Source: Limnoperna fortunei (lineage: Eukaryota > Mollusca > Bivalvia > Mytilida > Modiolidae). From it: a stretch of DNA of 64,000 nucleotides. Below are positions 23,716-36,700 of the stretch, piece after piece (position 1 is the first letter of the stretch; each line of letters opens with the position of its first letter). The translations under genes were made by a program, and so were the position numbers. Location of the stretch: positions 42,061,927 through 42,125,926 of the forward strand of contig OX104119.1 of assembly GCA_944474755.1 (NCBI GenBank). The letters run 5' to 3'. Below the pieces are notes generated by a model. The model did not search any database. It was given only the letters and a program-made list of their open reading frames with translations, and was not told where the DNA came from.

Positions 23716-24590
23716 GTTTTAAATTTTTTAAAAGTGTATCAAACACTACCATTATATGGAAAAATCTGTATTATATGAAGGATTTTGACTGCTCCAGTAA
23801 TATAAGATACAGAACATAGCAACAAGTGACATTTTAATAAATAAATTTGACATATTTACAGAGTTCAATATTATGATACAAAATAAAAAATAAATAAAAA
23901 AGGGTTTCAAGCATATATTTAGATCACAAAAATCTGTCCAATTTAGAAACGATATATTTTAATAAAAAAAAATCAAAGGTATTTTCAATCGGAACATATC
24001 TCGACCATTTCCGTTAAGGTGCGGAAATAACCGAGGTGATCTGATTGAGGTTTTTTTGCCACGTTACACATGTATACCATTTTATATCTGATAATTGTAA
24101 CACATTATTAACTACACATGCTGGAATATAGACAAATCAGTCTGAAAGGTTGCATTTTAACATTTAAATAGTCATAATAACCTTACTTTAGAGGTAAAAA
24201 ATGCAAAGAATATATAAAGCATTTTACAGTAAATGGCACCGAATGTACAAAGTACACTTTTGCAGTCGGTACTGTGATGAACCAGTATATTAATATATTT
24301 AAATATAGTCCTTCAGATAGATACATTTGTGTATATCCGTTTGGATCCCACATGTAAATTATAGATCAAACGCACCTCATAATGGAACAACCTAACACCC
24401 ATCAGAGTGGACTCTCCCACTAGTATACAAGCAGCTGCAATCTTGGTAACTTTGTCATTTGTATTGTGGCCATTGTCTGTTACAGACAGAAAGGAAAGAT
24501 TGGTAAGTGAATATTGCTTGGGATTGGTATTGTAACTCCTGAATAAGTCTTATACTAATAACCAGTGACATAAATATATATACATAGTGT
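23716..24590. other. Unassigned AT-rich sequence
   Basis: Nothing recognised. Confidence 0.4.
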
Positions 24591-24710
24591 TATAATTCCT
24601 GCATAAGGTATACACTGTATATATTAGATAGCAATAGTTGGTTAGCCACATATAATTCCTGCATAAGGTATACACTGTATATATTAGATAGCAATAGTTG
24701 GTTAGCCACA
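24591..24710. repeat. Perfect 60-bp tandem duplication
   Basis: Two identical copies of a unit starting TATAATTCCTGCATAAGGTA and ending GGTTAGCCACA; no differences seen. Confidence 0.93.
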
Positions 24711-25224
24711 TATTAGCTGGAACACCATTGATATTAAAGGTTGGGAGTGTGTTCAATAGAAGTGATTATATAGATAATACATGTAGAGTTGTACGCCACT
24801 TGAGTGCCATTTTGATAGAAGGTAGTATTACCACGAATTAGTTGGTCTGCCTCAAGTGGTCTGCCATTGTGATTTTGTAAGTGGCGTCCCATATGCAGTT
24901 GTCTGCCATAAAGCAATTTCTGAGTAACCAGGTACGAACTTCATACACGCAACCGACCGGCACGCGACAGTACATATTAAAAAGTATCCATTACAGTGTC
25001 TGGTTGCGTCATTCCCATTTTTTTTAGTTTTCAAGTAAACTCGTCTTAAAATTGTACTTCCTAATATATTCAAAACACAAATTTAAGATGTCCAAATAAC
25101 GTACTTATTTTGATAACGTTTACCTAGTCCACGTTATTTTCTATTAAATGTACGTGTCAGACATAAAGTATATGCATTGATTCTAAGCCGAGATTAAATT
25201 AGACATCTATATACTAAAATGGAT

Positions 25225-25545
25225 ACATTAACTGATTCTAATATGACGTGCCTAAATGCTTTGCATCCACACCCTCTATATACTCCTCATCAACGTCATA
25301 AACGATCAACACTTTTTTGGCGACGTCATATTAAGATTTTTCACGTATTTTGACAACGTCTCAATCAACTTTGTGTCCTACATGGCCGATGCAACTAATT
25401 GGTCACGTTGTTGATAAAAGTTCATCTACATGTCCTATTAGAATCGAAATAATTATATGCGGACACTGATTTTATCACGTGTTGGCCCTTTCTGTCCACA
25501 TTTGCATCAAGTGCAAACCCGTGGTAAAATCGGAATATATTCATG
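25225..25545 (+). repeat. Hairpin-ended repeat (family C), copy 2
   Basis: CTAATATGACGTGCCTAAAT, TCCTATTAGAATCGAAATAA, then the arms GATTTTATCACGTGTTGG and CCCGTGGTAAAATC, with a shorter loop than copy 1. Confidence 0.75.
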
Positions 25546-26039
25546 CACCAATTAATTAGTTCTTAAATAATCCCGTGGTTAAATCTGGTTAATAAACATT
25601 ACCCGAAGATACTGATGGCTCGACGTCATATTTTAATTTCTATACAAAAATGTCATCATATGAAATGGCATCGCAAAACGAGGTCGGTTTCATTCAAACA
25701 AGCCCATATTAGGATCGCAACAGTTGATGTAAGCTACGATTTAATCCGTTGTATCCGTAAGGTAACACTGGGGGCTCTATTTCAATGGATAAAATATATC
25801 GTGCCCGTAGTAAAATAACACATAAATTATGACTTCCAACAAAATGTCGGATATATTATATCAATGGTATAATATATCCTATGGTGTTCTCAACAAAAAC
25901 AGTTACCGGAAGTTTACGAAACAAATCACAGATTTAAATTCGAAGTCGTTTGTATCATGTGGCATTATAACACAGGATCCCAGTTTATCTTTCACAGATG
26001 ATATAATTGCGTTGAAATACTTATAATAATATCATCGTG
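25546..26039. other. Region downstream of the coiled-coil gene
   Basis: Should contain the 3' UTR. No AATAAA is evident on the minus strand in the first 400 bases after the stop; ATTAAA near 25630 is a possible weak signal. Confidence 0.35.
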
Positions 26040-27797
26040 TTACCAGTCTGGAAATGGCGAGCCGATTCCTGAAAGTGACGAATCACGACCGGACAGTACC
26101 GGATATGACGAGTACTTACTAGCAGTAAATGGTTGATGCAGAATTGACCGATGTGTAAGGTTACCGTTTACCTCATTCTGTAACGACCGGAACGTGACAC
26201 TCAAGTCGTTATTGTTTTGATGTGGTGGCATGGAACGAAATGATTGGTCCGGTTTGTTAGTGCTACCGACATATTGCGCAAAAATTTGTCCTTTTTCTTC
26301 AGCAATTCGCATTTGTTTCTCGCGTAATCGTTGTGCAATGAATTCTTTGTCTTTAGAAATAGGATATAGAGCAGCTTGAAGCGTGTTTTTCTCCTTTTTC
26401 TCTTGCTCCAGTGCTCTTTCGAGCTCCTCACATCGATCCTGAACGTCATTTGTAAAATGCATTATGTTTGGTTTAACTTCCATTTCTACCTCCATGTCGT
26501 TCATCGCTAAATTCTGCTGAAATTTAATGGCGGCCATCTGTCTTTCCACTGCATATCTCTGGAGCTTGTTCCGTTCATACATTGTCAGTAAATTCTTGTG
26601 TTTAGAAGTATCCCTAAACTTTTTCGAATCTTCAATGTCTTTAACAAGTTTTAATTTTTCTTCATTTAGATTTAACATGTCGGTTTCGAGCTTAGCCAGT
26701 TTCTCATTAAATTCGTGCATCTTGAGTTCAAGGTCATTCGACCGGTCTTCCCTTTTTAACAGATTCTGCAGTTCTTTAGTTCCCTTTTCAAGCTGTGTTT
26801 CGTGCTCCTGAATGTTCCGAGACAGCGCTGATAGACGTTTTGAGAACTGCTCTTCCAGAACGGCCAGCTTTTGTAATCTTTCATTCAAGTCTTTTGTTTT
26901 CATGTCGTCTAATTCTAACCAACGCCTCGCTAACCAAGCCGCTTTTTGAAATTTTACAAGAATGTCTGGAATTAAGCGCATTAGGCTGTAAGTTCTAGAA
27001 TTTTTTACCTTTAAATGATAAACTGCTTTCTCGCTGTCTTGGCTGAACATTTCAGGACTAAACTGTGCTTCGTTGTCAATAAGGAAGTCCAGTTGTTCTT
27101 TCAAGAATGAAAGTCTGTGGGAAATTTTCTCAACCTCTGTCGTATCATACAGATTTTTTATGTCTCTAAATTCTCTTCCTAACAGAAGCAGGGCAGCTCT
27201 AGCTAGCATTTTCTTCCGCGTTGTATGTATGTTATCGTCAGAATCATCTTGACTTCCGGTTTCTGATAGTCCTAATTGACTCCAACCGGAAAGGGAAGAC
27301 AATCCAGTCAAATTACTATCAAATGTTTTTCCTGAATGAACACTAAAGTTTGAATACGACATTGCAGAATCTAGAGAGGACCGCTCATGATCTGGACCAG
27401 CACTTCCAACTTCGTAGAAATACTTAAATAAAGGGTTGAAAATTCGATCAACAAAATTGGCACGCAGATCCCGTAAATATTTTAAATTGTCAAAAAACCA
27501 TATAAAATACTGAGCAACCTTATCCAATTCACCCGACATTTTTTCAAATGTTTCCGGGCGTCTGTTTCGTTGTCGCATTCGACATTTTCGTATTTCCACT
27601 TGCAATGCCTGACGCAATCCGGTTAATGTGTGTATATCTCGCGTCCCTTTACATCGTCTCGCCATTTCCCGAAACATTGTAAGAAGTGTGTCAACATTGA
27701 AGTTGTCATAGCTGAGATAAACTTTTTCTTCAAATGCTTTTATCTGTTCATATAAGAGGTAGCTACGATACTTTTCTTCAAGGGTTAAAATTTTCAC
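26040..27797 (-). CDS. Terminal exon of the coiled-coil gene (585 residues)
   Basis: A 1758-nt uninterrupted frame, by far the longest in the window, ends with PFPDW and TAA. The open frame runs 31 codons further upstream to 27890, but that part is hydrophobic and AT-rich and is removed by a clear polypyrimidine-type acceptor (ACTTATTTCAG) at 27798, so translation of this exon starts at VKILTLEEK. Approximate residues within the exon: 1-130 basic helical region with many Arg and aromatic residues; 140-200 low-complexity Ser/Gly/Asp/Asn linker; 200-300 helical region; 300-460 heptad-like coiled coil rich in Leu, Glu and Lys; 480-545 a second Glu/Lys/Gln coil; 550-585 a Ser-rich disordered tail. 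Known: such architecture is common in cytoskeletal, ciliary and centrosomal scaffolds. Inference only: a structural or scaffold role. No enzyme motif seen. Confidence 0.85.
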   Translation of the reverse strand: MKILTLEEKYRSYLLYEQIKAFEEKVYLSYDNFNVDTLLTMFREMARRCKGTRDIHTLTGLRQALQVEIRKCRMRQRNRRPETFEKMSGELDKVAQYFIWFFDNLKYLRDLRANFVDRIFNPLFKYFYEVGSAGPDHERSSLDSAMSYSNFSVHSGKTFDSNLTGLSSLSGWSQLGLSETGSQDDSDDNIHTTRKKMLARAALLLLGREFRDIKNLYDTTEVEKISHRLSFLKEQLDFLIDNEAQFSPEMFSQDSEKAVYHLKVKNSRTYSLMRLIPDILVKFQKAAWLARRWLELDDMKTKDLNERLQKLAVLEEQFSKRLSALSRNIQEHETQLEKGTKELQNLLKREDRSNDLELKMHEFNEKLAKLETDMLNLNEEKLKLVKDIEDSKKFRDTSKHKNLLTMYERNKLQRYAVERQMAAIKFQQNLAMNDMEVEMEVKPNIMHFTNDVQDRCEELERALEQEKKEKNTLQAALYPISKDKEFIAQRLREKQMRIAEEKGQIFAQYVGSTNKPDQSFRSMPPHQNNNDLSVTFRSLQNEVNGNLTHRSILHQPFTASKYSSYPVLSGRDSSLSGIGSPFPDW

Positions 27798-30700
27798 CTG
27801 AAATAAGTTTAAAAAATTGATAAAACTTATGTAACAAACATTTATCTTAAATAAATATACAACCTTCATTAAATACAAACCGATCATCATAATATAAATA
27901 ATAACATTATGTACGCATTCATTAAAATCCGTCTTTTTTATGGTCGAATTTGTTCACATGGTCATAACAAGCGATCTTTTAGTTCTCACTGAAACATCAA
28001 AACCAGTGCCCCGTCCCTCCCCCCCGCCCCCCCCCCCCCAAATTTAATGATATAGAAAAAATATTGAATTGAATGCTTACTTTTGAAGTTCCATTCACGC
28101 ATGAAAGCTTAATTCAAATATGTGTGATGACTTGATGTAAGAGTTAACTCCTACAGGATGTCGTCAAACAACTTTGGACATAACAGGAAAACTCCTACAG
28201 GAAATCGTCACACAACTTTGAACACAACTTTGAACCAAGTACGATAACTCCGACAAAAAGTCATAACACATCTTTGGACTCAAGTACGATCAATCTCCAA
28301 GCAAAGGATTCCTGGTATCCACAATCACCTCTGCCATACCATTGGTTGACATTGCAAGAGATATCTATCAAGGCGGAAATGCTTCGCGTACAAACGCAGT
28401 AATTGAAATGTAAGACTGTGTCAAAGTGTAAAAATACACTATATATAAATAAAAAAGATCTCGTGTATTGTTTTACAAACATCATTCTTTCTTTACAAAC
28501 GTGACCAGCAGTCGACAAATGTAGTCTCGCATGGGGAATGGCGTGTTGCAGAGGTTATATCTGGGGACCAGTTATGTTCTCTGTGCCGGAGAGGGAAGTA
28601 CGACAACTCCTACGGGAAGTCGTCACACAGCTTTGGACTAAGTAAGATAACTCTTATAGGAAGTCATCACATATTTGAATTAAGTAAGATACAGTGTATA
28701 TGTTACAGGACGTCGTCACGTAACATTAGACTAAGATAAATCCTACATAACGTCATCGCACAACTTTTGACTTGGTAAGAAAACTCTTTCGTTATCTTAT
28801 ACCATAACGGTTTACTAATTAAAACAATTAAAACAACATGTTAAGTTTACTGTGCTAATCAAACTGTGTTGCCAAGTTAAAAAAAAATTTCAAAAATTTT
28901 AGAGAGGTTTACGACGGACTCAAGGTATAGATAAAAGATTAAGGTCCAGGTGAGCTTAAAAACACTGTTATTTGATATTTTAGTACATAAACTTTTTAAT
29001 ATTTAACATATATGACACACAGATTGTGGTTAACGTAGGATACCCAGATTCCTTTGCTTGGAATTTCTGACAGACAGGCCGTATATGTCATTTACTTCGT
29101 TGATCTGAGCAGACGACAATGTTCGCAAGTTCGCTATTCTTAAAGAAATAGTCGTTATTAAAACTTAATAAATAACAATATTTTTACGACAATTTATTCA
29201 CAATGCAGCTAAATCAATTAGTAGCAATCTTTTTCTATGCATACATTATATATTTCCTTATTGTTTTCTTAATCTAACCATTTAGAGTTGTTTCCGATAT
29301 GCAAGAAATGGTTGTATACGGATACAGATTTTTTAGACGATTCCTGGTCTGGAGTCGATTTCACAATTGTGACGTCAGAACTTACGATTGACTTTACACT
29401 TGCGAGTTTATGTGAAAAGAGCCACAGATCTCCATATATACCTATCATGCGTGTATAGTTTGTATCAGTACCCTTGGTTTTTCATGCATTATAGTTTTAC
29501 TTTATTGAATTTTAATTTTAATTGTTGGTCGATTTACATGTTGTGTAGGTTTTTAGTTTGTTTGAATGTTGTTTTAACGCCACTCAGCAATTTTTTAGCT
29601 ATATCATGGCGTCCAGTTTTTTGGGGGGGAGGAAGCCAGAGTACCATGAGAAAACCCCCGACTGCCGATTGTTGTGTAGGTGTTTGGAAAACGAATTGCT
29701 TCTGTTGGTTCTGTACAGCGCAAGTGCGTGTTTTGTTTGGGGGGGGGGGATTGTTTGTTACATGTGTTAATGTGATACATGAACGTTTGGTTAATTTTGT
29801 TTAAAATTTAGACAATACAACGCGAACAAGGACAATATGCTCAAATCTGCCACAGATCAAAGTAAATATATAAAACAGTGCTTTGTCGACACTTCATATC
29901 AATATTATTGAATTTTTGTCAACAAGTCGATTTTAAAGCGCTAGGTAAAAGATTTATAAACAATAACTGAACTTTATTGAAAAAAAAAGATTCAGTAGGA
30001 AAACTGGCAATTCTTGTCAATTAAGTTTGGAGTCGAGTGCATCCTGCCCGCAGTGAGACTCGAACCCGCAATCTAAGTGTTTACAGACCACGTGATCAAT
30101 AGTGGACATATTACATCAACCACTTAGCCACCGAGGCCCCGACAAAATTGAGAAAACGCATTGTATACTTGCGTCTTTTTGCACAAATAGTTAAACAAGT
30201 CTATATCCTGAGTACAACAACAGAAATTTCTTAATTAGCATAAAAGATTTTCAGAATATTACCTGTTGTCGTGGTAACACATTTTTTAATTTTTTTCTTA
30301 CATCCATATTTACGGCTATGTGTCGTGTGAACTTATCTTATGAAAACTTTACAAAATGTTAAAGGGCAATCTAAGTTTATTTTTAATCTAAACTATTTAA
30401 CATAGTGAGTTTAAACGACACTTGGTGAACATAAAGCCCTTCATTCGCCCTTATCACACGTTTGTTACGACGTAAACTGCTTTTACATGTCAATCATATA
30501 AGAATATATACAGTATCTATAACATTTCTGTCAATCCACCCCGATACTTCAAATAAATTGATTAGTTTTATTGACAAGTAAGAAGTATATCGCCTGTTTA
30601 CAGCTAAACAAATTACAACATGATAACGAAAAGTAGTTCTTTAACGTGACTTCTTTAATCCTTGAATTGTTGGATATCATTGTTCAATAGCCAAGAGATT

Positions 30701-33700
30701 AAATCGCCATTAAGCAAATTTAGGAATTTCAGTTCAAACTTAGAATAACATTTTCATTGTATTATCAAACGTATGTTAATTTTGTTTGAATATATTTTAA
30801 CGTCACTTTCGCCATTTTTTAGCTGTATTATGGCGTTCAGTGTTTATTGGAGATTAAAATTTTTTTTAACACACATTCCTTTTGAACCTGCAACGGCCTT
30901 GCCGCTTCAGGTCCTATATTATCATAGTTTTAATAGTTTAGAATCAAAACGAATAAAACCAATAAACCTAAGAATATGTTTTTACTGAATGCGTGCCGAT
31001 TCTTCTTAATGAAATTTCAGCAAGTAATAAACACAGTTTTCACATTCAATTTAATCATGGTATCAATTACGTTGAATACAATTTAATTTCATTATCGGTC
31101 CGATTAACCAGAGTGTGCTCAACTCCTACCGTAAATGATAAGTATAATGTTAGTTTTTGCTCGTTCGGAGGGGTGGGGGTCATTTGATACTGCAGCTTCC
31201 ACCAATAACCACTGGACGTCATAATATAGATGAAACTGGCGTAAAACCAACCAACATGTACAGTTAAACGGCGGTACTAGTTAAAAACTCCCAGCAACAA
31301 TGACAATTACTTTTAATTGGTGTAATACAGTTATAGAGCTATAAAAATCGGACCATCTACGACTATGACAACAACTAACCGTGAAAACGTTTTAGCAAAG
31401 ATATAAAAATACAACCAACATTTTTAAAGGTGGGCTCAATTCATTACAGGTTTTATCCATCCCGTGTTAAATACTTAGTGAAAGCTACTTAATTTAACAT
31501 CAAACATCATAAAAATAATCATTACAGTGTTCATAACAGTAGCTAAAGAATTGTTAAATTTTAGTGGTAGCTACTTTTCTTGTCTCCACGCAAAGGATTC
31601 TGGGCATTCTACGTCAACCACATTCACCTCTGCAAAACCATTAGTTGACGGCATCAGAATTGTTTAATTACAGCGGTATCTTTGTCAATCTCCGCGCAAA
31701 GGATTCTGGGTATTCTACGTCAACTACATTCACCTCTGCCACACCATTAGTTGACGACATGAAAATAGTTTAATTACAGCGGTATCTTTGTCAATCTCCA
31801 TGCAAAGGATTCTGTGTATTCTCAACAACCACATTCACCTCTGCCACACCATTAGTTGACGAGATTAAAATTATTTAATTATAGCGGTATTTACTTTCCT
31901 TGTTTCTTATTTTTTTTAAATATATTTAAATCAACTTTGGTTAATTTTTAAAACGTGACAAGCATGACTATTTCCCTGAAGCAAACCAACTGTTTCGCTA
32001 CATGAAGTTTAGTACGAATTTAACGGCTTAAATTTTAAATATTGTCGCTAGACACGAATTTGATATACCCACCTGAAGCTACATCTATCTATTCAATTAT
32101 TATTTCTGTAGAAATTTTAATACTTTCATGGCTTTTTTGCAAATACTGATGAATTTTTGCAGCTGTGCTCCTTTAGTTTTAGTGTAGATTGTACGATTTG
32201 GAAGCCCCACCCCCTCTCTCTCTTGATCCGTTATACAATTTTTATATATTGACAGAAGACGTTTCACAATACTTCCGGATTTTTTCCAATATTATAACGT
32301 TAATGAGTCAATAAGTTGTCTTGTCAACGGGAAAAAGCCAATTAGAGTTTTATTCAGTATTTTTCTTTGCCATGAACAACCAAATTATACTAAAACGAAC
32401 GAAAATCGAATAGTAATGATATGTTTAAATATGAAGCACGCTAATCTTTTTGTAACATGTATTTAAAATAACTGTAAATGATCAAATGTACGTTAACAGT
32501 AGTAACAACGATAAAATTTAAAAATATTTACCTGCTGGATTAAGCTTCGAAAAGATACATCCATCGTTAAAACTGAATAGTGACTTAGGTTTGACGGATT
32601 TATGTTTTTTAGCCCATAAAAGGGATATATAACGTTCGCTGTAGTGTGACAATTGTCTGTATTGATTCACGGTTGTTAAAACATTGGAATGATATAGATT
32701 TTTGAACAATTTCACAGTTCTCTAACGGAAACGGATGTTTACCTAATACCTTGGAATCAATACATGGCGGGAATACATGTTATCTAGTTAACGAGCTTGT
32801 AGCCAAAAGGGGTAATCATTTTAAACAGAGGGACGATATTATTCATGTAAAGTACACGCTATTTATGTATCTCAGTACAAACCAATTATTTTAATAATAA
32901 ATGTTCAATTCTCCCATGAATAAAATTGTTTGCATTTAAATAGCTGTTTTTTAAACAATAATAATTACAATATGAATAATGAATTGCCAATAAAATTTCC
33001 GTTAAAATATAAAGCTAATTAGTCTATTTTTTTCCTACCGTAAAAATAGCATTTGCTGTGAAAATCAGAATATTATTCTAATCACTGCAAGTTAAACGCA
33101 GGTGATCGAGTGACAATTTTTCTGAACAGCAAGTTAAACATTGGTACGTAGTTGAGTTGAGAGGTAGAGGATAATGTCTAAGAATTTAGTTTTTTATGTA
33201 AAATATTGCAGTGGGGCAAAGATTTTTGTGTATTCTCGTCTACTTTTGACTACGTGTAGACCTATGTGATTGTCTTGAAGTAATGTATTCTCGCCAGGTA
33301 ATGGATCTGATTTACATATGTGTGCTTATCTGCAGTTTGCTATTTCATTGATTCAAAAAATATATTCACAACGATTCCAGAATTGCCGTTTTCAGTACTA
33401 CATATTTCCTTGAAGAAGCAACTCGTGGTGTCTGGTGGCGCTATATGCCACAATAGGAAGTCGACCAATCGGACACTAGAGAAAGATACCGTTCAGACTA
33501 TAGAAAAAAATCATTACAACAACACACACACAAAATAAAACTAAAGGATAATAACCTACAAACTCGGTTTAAGATAAATAGCTCCTCTCATACTTTTTAG
33601 GAAAGACAGAGTGATCATCACACGAATAATAACATTTATGAGTGGAGCGCAGCGCAACGAGCGAAGACATAATTTCATGGCTTTGCAAAAAAAACGCATT

Positions 33701-36700
33701 AACGTGACTATTTCCCAAAAACAAACAAATATCACATAGCGATATCATGACAACTGCATTGTATAAAGGTCTTTTTTCTAGCTTTCTGATTGGATTCCGC
33801 AACGAGTAGATATGAGTGCACGTGTACGCGTCTCCCTTCGGTCGTCTTAACCTGAAATTGGACACATACGGAAGAAAATCACTTTCTAATGAATATCAGG
33901 TGACTATCAACCAAAAAAGATGAACTTAAAAGTTACTGCACATGCATTTGCATTTAATGTAGAGTAAATTTTGTTGCGTAATAATCCTTTTGTCAAGGAC
34001 TTACCACTCATAGTAATTAATCAGAACTTTTCTGTCTATGTAAGTGCTGTTGACGTCCATTAAAAAAAAACCCTTTCGAATGTACTTCACGGCTAATTGT
34101 TTAGATCTTTAAATTTAAAATGAATAGAATTGAAGCCTCGTACAAACACGAAGCATGATTATGCAACATAATGATTAATTAGTAATTTTGCATTGATATC
34201 GAGTTAAAATGTCATATTCACAATCGATATTGATTTGATAATCATTAATAATTCGTGCAATACATGAGATATCTTTGACATATCGTTATAAGCTGAAATG
34301 ACGCTAGTAAAATTACATAATATTTTAATATATTTTTGTTTGAATATTGGTCGAAAAGAAAAACCTAACAAAAAATAGTTCCTGAACTTCTGTAAGGTAA
34401 ATTGGCACACAGTTTGTTGAAACGGTTAGTTTTAACTGGGTCTTTATCACGTTTCTTATTTTTCAGGTCTTAAGTTTTCTGTACTTCTAACTGATTAGTT
34501 TTGTTTGTTTGCGGTTGAACGCCACTTTCAGTCATTTTTTAGCTATTTTATTGCGTCTAGTTTTTATTTGGCAGGCGAAAATTAGAGTTTCCGAAGAAAA
34601 TACACGACCATCGACCGGAAAACAGGAAATCCATATCAATTAAGTTTTTGGGTGGAGCACAGTTTGCCACCAAAGAGATTCGCACCGGAACCTCTGTTAT
34701 CAATAACCTTAACCATTCTGTAACCGTGAACCATATTTGTTACTGAAAATAGATGTTTTACTCCCCATATCGAGTTTTCATGACATTTCCCCTTTCTAAA
34801 CAGACGATACCAAATAAGTCATCAGAACAGTGTAGTCCTATACGTAATTGCCAACAATCAACGAAAGCATAGACAGTAGTACTACACAAATTCATTTTAA
34901 AAGATGTGCATACTAATTAGTGCATGTTCTAATGACGTAGTACGCAACTTTCTTCCGTATCTTCTTCAGAAGAAGAATGTATATAATGTCATCTTTTGTG
35001 CGGTGGAGGTAGTGTGACCGTGCAATTTTGCACTCTACTTCGTCTTCACAATACTTGTATTAAATTTAAAAGAGAGTTCAAAGTTAAAGATAATTTATTA
35101 AAATTTGTTATTTGTAATTGTAGAAATTTCTCATGCAATTATACTCTTATTATTTTCGAATGTTGATGTCAGGCAAGCAGTGAAGGATATTTCACTATAT
35201 GACAGTTAACGCCTTTGTATAGTAATTATAAGCGAAATTTTTCATTTTTGCCCTGGCATCCTTCAGAGACCCCCATATTGGAAAAGGTCCGGTATTGTCT
35301 TTTAATAACGGAAATCGTTAGCACGAGGTTCAGTATGGGAATCTTGTCAAGTAATTGGACGAATATTAATAATTGCCCAGATCGGGGAAAATAAGGCAGT
35401 ATTACTTCCGGTCGTCTAACATGTACATATGAAAAAATGTCATATTTTTGATTCGTTTTAATAAATCACTGATGAAAACTAAAGCAAAGGCTTAAGACAT
35501 TCAATATCCGTAAATTACCTGTATTTTCTCAGCTGTTTTGTGACTTTTAGAAGCTTCCTCGTCTGGAGACCTGTAAAAGAAGGTAATGTCAATCCATAAG
35601 TTGTATTTATGAATAACGTCCTTGCGCAGTTTGGTGTACATTTTTGTCAGCTACTTGGTAGTTAACGGTTTAATTTGGGGAGTAATCTGGACGAATACGC
35701 ATAAATTAATAAAACGCAAAGTGATGAAAATAGTACTCGTCTATTTGCAATCGTAAAGAGGCTGCGCCATCTCACGCTTCAGACGATTGTTTGTGTTGTT
35801 TGAAGGGAATTTAACAACAGTCAGAATATTTTTCAACCGGCCAGCAGTAAGACTCGAACTTACAACCTGTGACTGGCCAATGATCAATGTATATAGTTAC
35901 ACAGATATGATGCATTTAGTAGTAAAAAAAATGCAGTCTAATATGAGTCCACACTTGTGATAAAACGAGTATCAATGGCACAAACGGACACTCTTTATGT
36001 TTTTGCACTTATTTTAACGACTTAAACAATTAATTTGTGTCCTAAATGGCCAACAAGTCCCCCATCCATTACGCTGTTCATAAATTTAATACATGTCCTA
36101 TTAGAATCGAAATAATTCAATGGAGCACTAATATATACTGATTTTATCACGGGTTGTCCTTTATACACTAATTTTACTCTGATATTCAGGGAGAGATAAT
36201 ATTTGGCAAATAGATCATGTAGACGCTCGGGGTAAAATATTCGGCATAAAGGGCCAACCCTTGGTAAAATAAAACAAAATAAATTTGTTGTTCATTCAAA
36301 TACGAAATAATAGTGTTGTCTTGCAGACGTCAACTCCTCATAACTCCACATTCTTATTTATTAAACTAACTTTGCTGTTATTTCGACATAATGTCATTGT
36401 AAGCATTATGTCTTTAAAACGAAATATAACTACGGCATATCAAATAAATGAAGTCGCAGCATGTCAAGTGATCTATTGGCGCTGCTAGGCCTCCTTACAC
36501 GTACACCATAGAGTTTAAAGTGGTATCACTTTATCCAAACTTTTTCTGTTTATTTGTTTTGTTTTGTTCTCGAACAATAGTCCTACTTAAAAAGTTCGTT
36601 GTCAAGTACCCATAAGAAACAGTTATTTATGAGGTTTTCATTATTGGCAATTTTAAATAGACCACCAAAATCTAAACGTCTTTTGTACAAATCGATGTAA

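Noticed and set aside
27798..27890. Start codon at 27890 for the coiled-coil protein
   Set aside because: The first 31 codons are hydrophobic and AT-rich and lie before a clear acceptor that matches two independent upstream exons by phase.
32518..32715. 65-codon minus-strand frame as a coding exon
   Set aside because: It begins at a non-ATG codon and its phase at the donor does not fit the terminal exon. The ATG frame within it (32564) does.
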